In this document: in pieces, positions 1-6,520 of the stretch
Layout of the letters: every line of letters begins with the position of its first letter
Numbering within the stretch: the stretch's first letter is position 1
DNA from: CAYYAU01 sp964469765 [NCBI: uncultured Clostridia bacterium]
GTDB taxonomy: Bacteria; UBA6262; WVXT01; CAYYAU01
DNA length: 8,659 nt
Direction: 5' to 3'
NCBI GenBank assembly: GCA_964469765.1
Contig: CAYYAU010000038.1
Coordinates: 1 to 8,659, forward strand
Notes under the pieces: generated by a model
What the model was told of the DNA's origin: nothing
Databases searched by the model: none
The model's input: only the letters and a program-made list of their open reading frames with translations
Made by a program: the position numbers and the translations under genes

Positions 1-570
1 GTAATATTTCTTTTGTTTTCTTTTTATTTATCCTTTAATATAAGTTATCCGACATTTATTTTGACTTTTTTTGTTGCAATGCTTTCTTTTTTCTATTCTT
101 GCTATCCATTTCGGTTTAAGAGATTTTTCCCATTAAATATTTTTTTAATGAGCATTTGTTTTATAACAGTTGTTATTATTGGCTTTTCGATATTTGCTAA
201 AGAAAAGACATTGAGGATTTTTCCTCCAAGGATTTATCTATTTTTATTTATATGGTTATTTGCAACAATAAGTATAAAGGATATAAAGGATTTTGAAAGC
301 GATAGGTTAAAGGGTATAAAGACACTGCCTGTAATATTAGGAGAGAAAAATAGTAAAATGCTTTTAAGTAGCCTGGTTTTTTTTTCCTACTGTTGGACAC
401 CATATATCCTTAAACTTCATAAGTTGTGGTTTGTTTCATTAATTTTTGGATTAGCAAGTGCGGTTTTTTTCTATAGGAAGAGGTTTAGAGAGTTCCCTAT
501 TTTTTTGGTATATTATCTATATGCGTGTATTATAATGTACGTCTTTTTAAAAAACTATATAGTATTTTGA
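1..570 (+). CDS. UbiA-family prenyltransferase, C-terminal part (5' end outside window)
   Basis: Frame 1 is open from the first base, so the gene almost certainly starts upstream; the internal TTG at 13 is unlikely to be the true start. The product is very hydrophobic with several membrane-spanning stretches. The diagnostic feature is the second aspartate-rich motif of the UbiA superfamily, DIKDFESD followed by RLKGIKTLPVILG (bases 280-342), which binds the Mg-prenyl-diphosphate. Upstream of it, YSCYPFRFKR matches the family's usual 'YS-x-P-x-R-x-K' loop. The first Asp-rich motif (NxxxDxxxD) should lie before the window. Family members attach prenyl chains to aromatic or other acceptors in the cytoplasmic membrane, for instance in menaquinone, ubiquinone, heme O or archaeal-type lipid synthesis. 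The acceptor cannot be told from this fragment, and the neighbours do not belong to a quinone pathway. Family call is firm; substrate unknown. Confidence 0.88.
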   Translation, partial: VIFLLFSFYLSFNISYPTFILTFFVAMLSFFYSCYPFRFKRFFPLNIFLMSICFITVVIIGFSIFAKEKTLRIFPPRIYLFLFIWLFATISIKDIKDFESDRLKGIKTLPVILGEKNSKMLLSSLVFFSYCWTPYILKLHKLWFVSLIFGLASAVFFYRKRFREFPIFLVYYLYACIIMYVFLKNYIVF

Positions 571-573
571 ACT

Positions 574-578
574 GGAGG
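574..578 (+). promoter_or_regulatory. Shine-Dalgarno site GGAGG for the gene at 583
   Basis: GGAGG lies four bases before the ATG at 583 and supports that start. The ten-base string AACTGGAGGA (570-579) recurs exactly at 6507-6516 before the DegP-type gene. Confidence 0.75.
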
Positions 579-582
579 AAAG

Positions 583-1137
583 ATGAATCAAAGACTCATA
601 ATAAATTGGGTTTTAATAATTGCAATAGGTTTATTTATTCTTACATTAGTAAGGGTTCCTGAAAAAGGAAAACCTATAAGAGAAAGAATTAAAAGAGAGG
701 TTGCAAGAAGGATAGAAAAAAAAGAAACAGTCTCACATCTTCCTAAGAAGATAAGCAAAGAGAACCTAATAGGTATCCTAAGAAAACCTTTCAAGAAAGG
801 AAAAGAGCTTACAGGTAGACAAAAAGAGATAATTGTTGAATATGCGGTTGCTAAATATAAGTATATGGTGAATGTTAGACCTATTTTAGAGAAAGAGTGT
901 GGAGGTCCTTTAGATAAAAAAAGCATTGGATATAAAGAGTATATTCAGAGATTACACTCAAAGGAACAAAAGTGGTGGGAAGACTGGTTTAAAAAACACG
1001 ATACAACGCCTGCTGAGTGTTTTTGGATTACTGAAAAGGCTGAGAAAGACCCTAAAATAAAAGAGCAGTTAAAACAAAAAGTTTTATCTATTATTCCAGA
1101 AGAGAATTGGAAAGAGTATTATTATAAAGAAAGATGA
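583..1137 (+). CDS. Unrecognised basic protein with a single N-terminal membrane anchor
   Basis: I do not recognise a family. The 184-residue product has a hydrophobic segment at about residues 7-24, with no clear signal peptidase site, then a strongly charged tail. By my count there are 43 Lys+Arg against 26 Asp+Glu. Arg-Lys clusters follow the membrane segment directly (residues 24-56), and the C-terminal third is rich in Trp and Tyr (WWEDWF near 131-136, W148, W176, then YYYKER at the end). Two cysteines occur, at about 106 and 146. The soluble part is probably mostly helical. The start is set by GGAGG four bases upstream. The stop overlaps the start of the PorV-like barrel gene (ATGA at 1134-1137), suggesting translational coupling and a shared envelope role. 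Whether the tail faces the periplasm or the cytoplasm cannot be decided; basic residues just after the segment would favour the tail staying inside. That it is a real gene is supported by its SD site and coupling. Confidence 0.8.
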   Translation: MNQRLIINWVLIIAIGLFILTLVRVPEKGKPIRERIKREVARRIEKKETVSHLPKKISKENLIGILRKPFKKGKELTGRQKEIIVEYAVAKYKYMVNVRPILEKECGGPLDKKSIGYKEYIQRLHSKEQKWWEDWFKKHDTTPAECFWITEKAEKDPKIKEQLKQKVLSIIPEENWKEYYYKER

Positions 1138-2132
1138 GAAAGATATTTTTCGGAATACTTTTGATTTTTTTGCCGTCAATTCTGTTTAGTAAAGATAGGC
1201 CTTCTGCTATTCTTTTGGATACAGAGTTTAACTCATCATACTACGGAAGAGGTGGTGCCGGAGTCAGTATATGTGATGGAGTGAGGGGGTTATCCATAAA
1301 CCCAGCAACAGTGTTCTTTGAACCTAACAATGAGTTAGTATGTAACTATTCTTTAGGAGTAATGGATACATACAAAGGTAGTGTTCTATATGGACATAGA
1401 TTTAAGAACAATGTTTTGGCGGTGAGTTTTTCAACCTTATACGGTGGTATTATTACCCTAAACCCTGAAGAAGATAAACTTATTGCTCAACAGGACTATT
1501 TAGGCTCAATAGGGTTTTGTAGAAAGATTATTTCAATAAAGAGAACCGAATTGCCAAAGAAAAAAACAAAGTTTTCAAGAAGAAAGATAAAAAGAACAGA
1601 CGAACTGTTTTTTGGAGTAAATATGAAGTATTTTAATTCAACACTGGTTGAAGAATATTTTGCATCAACATTTGCTTTTGATTTGGGTTTTCTTTATACA
1701 CAGAAAACTAAACGATATCAAAAGCGATTTCTTTCTTTTGGTTTAGTGCTAAAAAATTTAGGTTTTCCTTATAGGTACGAGCATCAAAAAGAGCCTTTAC
1801 CATTAAGTCTACAATTAGGTGGGTCCTATGGATTTACATTTCCCGAAGGAAATAGTTTGTTATTTTGTCTGGATATAATGGTGCCTAAAGAAAGTTTTTC
1901 TAAGAAAATTAAGTTTACTTTTAAACAAAGTGATGTTAATCCTCATTTGGGTATAGAGTATGGTTATAATAATTTGTTTTTTCTACAGGCAGGATACAAG
2001 TTTGGTTATGATATAGAAGGGATTACGTTGGGAATTGGTATTAAATATGAGAGATTTTTACTGGGGTATGCTTTAGGATTAAGGCGGTATCTTAATAATG
2101 AGCAGCAGATAGAGATAGGTTTTCGGTTTTAA
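1134..2132 (+). CDS. PorV/UPF0164-like outer-membrane beta-barrel protein
   Basis: The 332-residue product begins with a signal peptide (residues 1-19, MRKIF then a hydrophobic core ending LFS). Residues 36-58 resemble the N-terminal signature of PorV/PorQ/UPF0164 and FadL-like barrels: GRGGAGVSICDG...LSINPA, compared with the usual 'GMGGAyvAvaDd...WNPA'. Alternating beta-strand patterns follow, including GVNMKYF (161-167), FDLGFLY (182-188) and LSFGLVLKNLG (200-210), typical of the family. The chain ends in IEIGFRF, an aromatic-terminated last strand of the kind recognised by the Bam machinery. This implies a diderm cell. In Bacteroidota, PorV shuttles type IX secretion cargo at the outer membrane, but many UPF0164 members have no known role. 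The next gene encodes a protein with a sorting-like C-terminal domain, so a PorV-like role is plausible but inferred. Odd feature: residues 136-155 contain 11 Lys/Arg. The start overlaps the previous stop, with only AAAGAAAG as a weak ribosome site. Confidence 0.78.
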   Translation: MRKIFFGILLIFLPSILFSKDRPSAILLDTEFNSSYYGRGGAGVSICDGVRGLSINPATVFFEPNNELVCNYSLGVMDTYKGSVLYGHRFKNNVLAVSFSTLYGGIITLNPEEDKLIAQQDYLGSIGFCRKIISIKRTELPKKKTKFSRRKIKRTDELFFGVNMKYFNSTLVEEYFASTFAFDLGFLYTQKTKRYQKRFLSFGLVLKNLGFPYRYEHQKEPLPLSLQLGGSYGFTFPEGNSLLFCLDIMVPKESFSKKIKFTFKQSDVNPHLGIEYGYNNLFFLQAGYKFGYDIEGITLGIGIKYERFLLGYALGLRRYLNNEQQIEIGFRF

Positions 2133-2147
2133 TTTAATAAATAAGAA

Positions 2148-4409
2148 ATGATAAAAATAACAAAAATTTATATTGTTACTATTAATACTTTACTTGCCAC
2201 TTTGTTTACAGGTGTGAGTTATTGCGGTTTACACCAGTGGCAGGAACTTCAAGGGATTTACAATGGAAGTCTTTCCTGGGGAGATTATAATAGCGATGGT
2301 TTACTTGATTTAGCAGTGTGTGGACAAACAAAGGATGAAGATGTTGTAACCAAGATTTATAAGAATATGGGAAAACCGGATTATGAGTTACAGGAGGTTC
2401 AAACCCTTACTGGTATACAGACAGGAGGGTTTGCATGGGGTGATTATGACAATGATGGTGACCTGGATTTAGCAATATGTGGAAATAGCGGCAGTGGAGA
2501 AAAGATATATATAACTAAGGTGTATAGAAACGATAATGGTATATTTAGAGACTCAGGTTTGAATTTAGAAGGATTCGCAATGGGCTCTTTATGCTGGGCA
2601 GATATTGACAATGATGGAGATTTGGACTTAATTATTGTAGGTCATAGAAAGGCTATCCCACACAAAGTAATAAAGATTTATAAAAATGATAGTAATGGTA
2701 ATCTTTCTACAGGTGATGAAATCTCTGCAACATCTGAGGCAAACTTTTCTTTAGGTGATTATGATAATGATGGTGATTTAGATATTGTGTTGTGTGGATA
2801 CGATGTTTCACTAAATATTATCACAAAACTCTATGAGAATAACAAGGGTTTTTTTTCTGAATCTTCTCAGTCCTTTACAGGTGTAAGGAGGGGTGCTATT
2901 GCTTGGGCTGATTATGATAATGATAGTGACTTAGACTTTGCTGTTGTAGGAACAACAGATGCAAAGGGTGGTGTAAACTATGGAATTTTAGAAGTATACA
3001 GAAATGATGGTCCTAAATTCGATGTAGGATTTTCTACTAATGGTCTGGTTAATTATAGTTCCTTAGCATGGGGTGATTATGATAATGATGGTAAGATAGA
3101 CTTAGCAGCAATGGGTGAAGTTAGTGCTTCAAGTCCTGTGGCAAGAGTATTAAGAATTTATAGAAATAATTCTTCACCAGGGATAACAGATTTTTCACTT
3201 GAGTTTACTACAGATGGTGTAAGGCAAGGAAACCTTGCTTGGGCAGATGTGGATAAGGACGGTGATTTGGATTTAGCATTCTGTGGAATTGCAGTGGATA
3301 CAGAGACATTTAGTGGAGAAAACTATATTTTGAGGGTATACAGAAATGATGAGGCGGATAATGGCAATGCAAACACCTTACCAGAAGCTCCTGAAGATAG
3401 TACATTCAACACTGCTTTTAATAACGAAACAAATGAACTTACTCTTTATTGGGGATATGGTTCTGATGATAAAACATCAAAAGAAGGATTGTATTACAAC
3501 TTTATGGTTGGTTCAGAATCAGGAGCAGAGGACATTGTTTCAGGACGGTATGGGACACCTTTATTGGGAAACTTTCTCTCAAGATGTAGCACAACCACGG
3601 TGAATGGTTATAGGTTTAAGTATACAATAAAGATATCCTCTCCTTCTGCTTATTATTGGAGAGTTCAAACAATAGATACTGGTTTAGGAAGAAGTTGGAA
3701 AAGTGGCAGTGCTGAGGCTCTTATTGAGGCTGGTTGGTCAGAGGAGCATGTATATGAAGATACAACTTCACCAAAGGGTTTGCCTTTAGCACCTATTGAT
3801 GAAGGAGATTATACTTATTCTCAGGATATCACTTTTTATTTTAATAAAGGAACAGCAAATGACCCAGAAACAGGCATTCATGGGTGTTATTTAGAAGTAG
3901 GAACCTCCCCGGGAGCAAATGATGTTTTTTCTGAAGAGATTGGTGATGTATGGAAGGAGTCGTCTCCTTCTTATAAGGTATCAAATGTAGAATCTGGTAA
4001 AACCTATTATGCAAGGATAAGAGCAAAACATGGATATACTGGGACTTCTCCAACAGGAGATGCTCCTTATAATGGTGATTATACTGATTGGTCAGAGTCA
4101 AGTGATGGAATACAGGTTGTAGAACCATTATCTGTAAACAACAATCTTATTCATCCTGGAACATCTGATGACACTGTTGGGATATCATACTTTCTTATTG
4201 AAGAAGAAAGGGTTGTTCTTAAGATATACGACCTTAAAGGAAGGCTTATAAAGACATTTTTGAATAATGAAACAAAACCAATAGGTTCGTATACTGAATA
4301 TTGGAAGGCAAAGGATAATGATGGATGGACTGTTGGAAGTGGAGTATATATAGTTTATTTCCGCATTGGAGATGTTGAAAAAAAAGAGAAGGTGGTGGTG
4401 GTGAAGTAA
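2148..4409 (+). CDS. Secreted FG-GAP/VCBS seven-blade propeller protein with C-terminal FlgD-like/T9SS-type sorting domain
   Basis: The 753-residue product has an N-terminal hydrophobic export signal (about 5-25). Residues 29-401 form seven repeats of 51-57 residues. Each carries a calcium loop of the form DxDxDGxxD (starting at 46, 99, 152, 204, 255, 310 and 367) and mostly ends in a KxYRN-like strand. Seven matches the integrin-alpha type beta-propeller. Residues 411-520 resemble the domain that commonly follows such repeats (LPEAP..., LYWGYGSDD, YYNFMVG, YYWRVQTIDT), a fibronectin-III-like fold. A second such domain covers about 541-657. Residues 661-753 match FlgD Ig-like / type IX sorting domains (VVLKIYDLKGRLIKTF, GSGVYIVYF, ending KKEKVVVVK). 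The protein probably sits on the cell surface or is released; adhesion or glycan binding is possible but not shown. The start is constrained by an in-frame TAA at 2142-2144; the ribosome site is weak. It lies 15 bases after the barrel gene, so cargo and barrel are likely co-expressed. Confidence 0.85.
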   Translation: MIKITKIYIVTINTLLATLFTGVSYCGLHQWQELQGIYNGSLSWGDYNSDGLLDLAVCGQTKDEDVVTKIYKNMGKPDYELQEVQTLTGIQTGGFAWGDYDNDGDLDLAICGNSGSGEKIYITKVYRNDNGIFRDSGLNLEGFAMGSLCWADIDNDGDLDLIIVGHRKAIPHKVIKIYKNDSNGNLSTGDEISATSEANFSLGDYDNDGDLDIVLCGYDVSLNIITKLYENNKGFFSESSQSFTGVRRGAIAWADYDNDSDLDFAVVGTTDAKGGVNYGILEVYRNDGPKFDVGFSTNGLVNYSSLAWGDYDNDGKIDLAAMGEVSASSPVARVLRIYRNNSSPGITDFSLEFTTDGVRQGNLAWADVDKDGDLDLAFCGIAVDTETFSGENYILRVYRNDEADNGNANTLPEAPEDSTFNTAFNNETNELTLYWGYGSDDKTSKEGLYYNFMVGSESGAEDIVSGRYGTPLLGNFLSRCSTTTVNGYRFKYTIKISSPSAYYWRVQTIDTGLGRSWKSGSAEALIEAGWSEEHVYEDTTSPKGLPLAPIDEGDYTYSQDITFYFNKGTANDPETGIHGCYLEVGTSPGANDVFSEEIGDVWKESSPSYKVSNVESGKTYYARIRAKHGYTGTSPTGDAPYNGDYTDWSESSDGIQVVEPLSVNNNLIHPGTSDDTVGISYFLIEEERVVLKIYDLKGRLIKTFLNNETKPIGSYTEYWKAKDNDGWTVGSGVYIVYFRIGDVEKKEKVVVVK
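2232..3350 (+). repeat. Seven tandem FG-GAP/VCBS propeller blades (coding repeats)
   Basis: Seven coding repeats with calcium-loop starts spaced 53, 53, 52, 51, 55 and 57 residues apart. The blade pattern is a small-residue/Trp strand (often AWGD or AWAD), the loop DYDNDGDLD, a hydrophobic strand ending in Gly (DLAVCG, DLAICG, DIVLCG, DLAFCG), then a KIY/RVYRN strand. Blade 5 has Ser where the loop's Gly is expected (DYDNDSDLD). Blade 6 has DYDNDGKID. Loops 4 and 6 share 21 identical bases (2754-2774 and 3072-3092); loop 2 (from 2439) differs by one base. Confidence 0.88.
4128..4406 (+). other. C-terminal FlgD Ig-like / type IX secretion sorting-like domain
   Basis: These bases encode residues 661-753 of the propeller protein. 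The pattern is a short N-terminal linker, a strand ending IYDLKGRLIKTF, a Gly-rich turn, EYWKAKDNDGW, GSGVYIVYF and a basic last strand KKEKVVVVK. This is the layout of FlgD_ig and T9SS type A C-terminal domains. The usual opening YPNPF is replaced by LIHPG, so the match is good in the body and weak at its start. Confidence 0.72.
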
Positions 4410-4427
4410 TGTAATTGCTATGATATC

Positions 4428-4435
4428 AAAGGTGG
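4428..4435 (+). promoter_or_regulatory. Shine-Dalgarno site for the pseudopilin gene
   Basis: AAAGGTGG lies seven bases before the ATG at 4443. A nearer ATG at 4438 is out of frame and stops after two codons, so this site decides for 4443. Confidence 0.6.
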
Positions 4436-4442
4436 AAATGCT

Positions 4443-4940
4443 ATGAAAAACCAGAAAGGGTTTAGTTTTATTGAGTTATCTTTAACTATTTTTCTATTAG
4501 GGTTACTTGCATACTCTTTGACGAATTTCTTAACTAATTCATTTAGAATATGGTTTAAAAGCTCAAGGCAGATAGATGTCCAGCAGAAAGCAAGAATAGC
4601 TATTGATGAGATTTCTCGCTTTCTAAGAGAGGCTTATCCTGTTACTGGTATTGTTATAGGGGCTTATGGTAGCGAACCTATAAGCTCTTTGATTTCATTT
4701 ACCGATACTGATGGGAATTATAAATGTTACTACAAGGATGCCGATACCTTAAGGAGAGTTGTAGATACAAGCACAACAACAATAATTGGGGCTAATCTCG
4801 TTGAGGTGTATTTTATTCCTAATTTGCCAACGGCTTTTTCTGCAGTTGATATAACATCAATGACGGTTCAGAAAGGTTCGGGGTCTAACATACAGACAAT
4901 AGTTTTACCAAGAAGAAGAGTGTATTTAAGAAATCAATGA
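4443..4940 (+). CDS. Prepilin-type pseudopilin, GspJ/PilW-like
   Basis: The 165-residue product begins with a class III signal: a short basic leader ending in Gly6, then the mature start FSFIELSLTIFLLGLLAYSL. Glu at mature position 5 and the long hydrophobic helix are the hallmarks of type IV pilins and type II secretion pseudopilins. A prepilin peptidase (PilD) would cut after Gly6 and methylate the new N-terminal Phe. The segment following the helix (QQKARIAIDEISRFLREA, about residues 46-63) is characteristic of the GspJ/PulJ and PilW group of minor pilins rather than major pilins. At 165 residues it is somewhat short for GspJ. No other pilin, ATPase or secretin gene is present in the window, so the machine it serves lies elsewhere. 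It follows the propeller gene by 33 bases and overlaps tmk by four, so it may be co-transcribed with both. Confidence 0.85.
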   Translation: MKNQKGFSFIELSLTIFLLGLLAYSLTNFLTNSFRIWFKSSRQIDVQQKARIAIDEISRFLREAYPVTGIVIGAYGSEPISSLISFTDTDGNYKCYYKDADTLRRVVDTSTTTIIGANLVEVYFIPNLPTAFSAVDITSMTVQKGSGSNIQTIVLPRRRVYLRNQ

Positions 4941-5566
4941 AAGGTTTATTTATAACATTGGAAGGACCTGATGGTTGTGGAAAAACAACACATGCAAAGA
5001 GTCTTTTTCATTATATAAAAGAAAAGAGACTTTCGGTAATTTTAACACGTGAACCAGGGGGTATTTGGCTTGGAGAAAGCATAAGAAAGATAATGCTCAG
5101 TTCAAAGTATTCAATTTCTCCTTTATCTGAATTATTTTTAATTGAAGCAAGCAGAGTCCAACATACACAGAAGGTTATTATTCCAGCATTAAAGAAAGGC
5201 AAAATAGTTATCTGTGAAAGGTATACAGATGCAACCTTATCTTATCAGGGTTATGGAAGAGGGATTGAGTTTAAAGTTATTAATATACTTAATAAAATTG
5301 CATCATTTAGAGTTGTGCCTGATTTGACTATACTGTTAGACGTTGATGTAGAAGAAGGACTAAGAAGAATTGGTTTAGTTAAAACAATGGATAGGATAGA
5401 AAAAGAAAGCATCTCTTTTCATAGAAGGGTGAGAAATGGCTATTTAGCTATTGCAAAGAAATTTCCACAGAGAATAAAAACAATAAAAACAAATAGTATT
5501 AATTCAACGCAGAAAAAAATAAGAAAAGAAGTAGATAAACTTTTAAAAAGAAAAAATTTACACTGA
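4937..5566 (+). CDS. tmk: Thymidylate kinase
   Basis: The enzyme phosphorylates dTMP to dTDP with ATP in the cytoplasm, the last specific step before dTTP. At 209 residues it has the usual length. The P-loop GPDGCGKTT is at residues 10-18, starting from the typical N-terminus KGLFITLEG. LTREPGG (36-42) is the conserved dTMP-binding loop. The catalytic region reads CERYTDATLSYQGYGRGI (93-110), with Glu in place of the more usual Asp of the DR(F/Y) motif, a variant I regard as tolerated in the family. PDLTILLDVD (128-137) and MDRIEKE...FHRRVRNGYL (151-170) complete the family pattern, the latter being the LID and following helix. The start overlaps the pseudopilin stop (ATGA at 4937-4940) and has no strong SD site, so translation is probably coupled. 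It is followed by holB, a common bacterial pairing. Confidence 0.95.
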   Translation: MKGLFITLEGPDGCGKTTHAKSLFHYIKEKRLSVILTREPGGIWLGESIRKIMLSSKYSISPLSELFLIEASRVQHTQKVIIPALKKGKIVICERYTDATLSYQGYGRGIEFKVINILNKIASFRVVPDLTILLDVDVEEGLRRIGLVKTMDRIEKESISFHRRVRNGYLAIAKKFPQRIKTIKTNSINSTQKKIRKEVDKLLKRKNLH

Positions 5567-5581
5567 TAACGGTTATTAAAG

Positions 5582-6484
5582 ATGGTATTTTCAGATATAA
5601 TTGGACAGGAAAAGGCAATAAAGGTATTAAGGAGCGCAATTGAAAAAAATAGGGTTAGCCATTCATATATATTTTTTGGACCAGAGGGTGTGGGAAAAAG
5701 AACCACTGCTTTATTATTTGCTCAAGCTTTAAATTGTAAAGATAATAAGTTTGGTTGTGGAGTATGTGATTCTTGTAAGAGTATTTATAACTATAATAAT
5801 TTAGATGTTAAAATTATTACAAAACAAGATAATAAAACAAATATAACTTTAGAACAGATTAAAGAGGTTCAGAAAAGTTCTTCATTAAGACCCTTATATT
5901 TAGAGAAAAAGGTATATATTATTGATGAAGCATCTGACGTTTCAATAGAAGGTGCTAACTCTTTATTGAAGATATTGGAGGAACCTCAAGAAAATGTGGT
6001 TATAATTTTGGTTACAACTAAATTTTATTTTTTATTACCCACTATTAAATCAAGATGTCAAAAGATTGAGTTTTTTCCACTTAAGTTAAAAAATATTGTA
6101 ATGTATTTAAAAAAAAAGTATAATATAAATTTTACATTTATTGAGAAGGTTTCTAAATTATCTCAGGGTAGTTTGGGTAAAGCAATAAGGTTCATTGAAG
6201 AAAAAGACACTATACTGATGAGCCAACGTTTTAAAGAAGTGTTGGAAAAAGGTAATATCAAAGAGGTTTTAGAGTTCACTGCTCAACTTGAAAAGGAAAA
6301 GAAGAATAGATGTTTAAAGATTATAGAGTTTCTTATTCTGATTTACCAATTAGAGTTTGAGAGAAACCCAGAAAGTAAAATAAAAGAATATCTTGAAAAA
6401 ACGCTTGAATTGAAAGGGTTAATAGAAAGAAACATTAATCCACGATTAGCAATAGAACAGATATTCTTATCCTTGATAAGATAG
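5582..6484 (+). CDS. holB: DNA polymerase III delta' subunit (clamp loader)
   Basis: Delta' is the stator of the clamp-loader complex that opens the sliding clamp onto DNA. The 300-residue product starts in the usual way (FSDIIGQEKAIKVLRSAI). It has an intact Walker A, GPEGVGKRT (33-41), and a zinc-binding set C52, C59, C62, C65 within CGVCDSC and upstream. Next come the Walker B-like VYIIDEA (111-117), NSLLKILEEPQ (126-136) and the TIKSRCQ sensor motif (154-160). The C-terminal helical domain ends with the conserved N-x-RLAIEQ pattern (285-292). Length and position directly after tmk (15-base gap) favour delta' over the longer DnaX. E. coli delta' lacks a working P-loop; here it is intact, as in many other bacteria, so it may bind ATP. 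An in-frame A-AAA-AAG heptamer at 6112-6118 is described separately. The ribosome site is weak. Confidence 0.92.
   Translation: MVFSDIIGQEKAIKVLRSAIEKNRVSHSYIFFGPEGVGKRTTALLFAQALNCKDNKFGCGVCDSCKSIYNYNNLDVKIITKQDNKTNITLEQIKEVQKSSSLRPLYLEKKVYIIDEASDVSIEGANSLLKILEEPQENVVIILVTTKFYFLLPTIKSRCQKIEFFPLKLKNIVMYLKKKYNINFTFIEKVSKLSQGSLGKAIRFIEEKDTILMSQRFKEVLEKGNIKEVLEFTAQLEKEKKNRCLKIIEFLILIYQLEFERNPESKIKEYLEKTLELKGLIERNINPRLAIEQIFLSLIR
6112..6118 (+). other. Possible slippery heptamer A AAA AAG inside holB
   Basis: A run of nine A (6109-6117) followed by G places A-AAA-AAG exactly in the frame used by dnaX-type -1 frameshift sites (codons TTA AAA AAA AAG). A -1 shift, or insertion of one A during transcription, would add one Val and stop at TAA (6121-6123). 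Loss of one A would also stop within a few codons. No convincing downstream hairpin or upstream SD-like stimulator is visible, and long A or T runs are common in this AT-rich window. Confidence 0.25.
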
Positions 6485-6510
6485 TAGTATCTATTTTAAT
6501 TTGTATAACT

Positions 6511-6515
6511 GGAGG
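6511..6515 (+). promoter_or_regulatory. Shine-Dalgarno site GGAGG for the DegP-type gene
   Basis: GGAGG lies five bases before the ATG at 6521 and confirms the start just before the N-terminal hydrophobic segment. Confidence 0.75.
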
Positions 6516-6520
6516 ATAAA

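Noticed and set aside
588-926. Minus-strand open frame of 112 codons opposite the basic anchored protein
   Set aside because: It is a shadow of the lysine-rich + strand gene, which has a good SD site and coupling; the minus frame has no context or recognisable motif.
2148-2228. Possible lipoprotein signal ending at Cys26 in the propeller protein
   Set aside because: The residues before Cys (GVSY) do not fit a lipobox, which needs a small residue directly before the Cys.
3346-3603. Second + frame inside the propeller gene, and a minus-strand frame at 3841-4128
   Set aside because: Both lie wholly inside a well-supported coding region with recognisable domains; neither shows protein-like composition or family motifs.
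5213-5268. Glu instead of Asp in the thymidylate kinase DR(Y/F) motif
   Set aside because: Conservative change with the rest of the motif (TDATLSYQGYGRG) intact; likely a normal family variant and not loss of function.
5440-5706. Minus-strand frame spanning the tmk-holB junction (also frames at 5011-5202, 7193-7387 and 7600-7794)
   Set aside because: All are antisense to conserved genes and have no independent support.
6479-6492. Small inverted repeat AGATA-gtag-TATCT followed by a T-rich stretch after holB
   Set aside because: A five-pair AT-only stem is too weak for an intrinsic terminator and overlaps the holB stop codon.
6473-6500. Promoter-like TTGATA (6473-6478) and TTTAAT (6495-6500), 16 bases apart, before the DegP-type gene
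   Set aside because: Each box matches consensus at five of six positions, but the implied start would fall only a few bases before the SD site, and such matches are frequent in AT-rich DNA.
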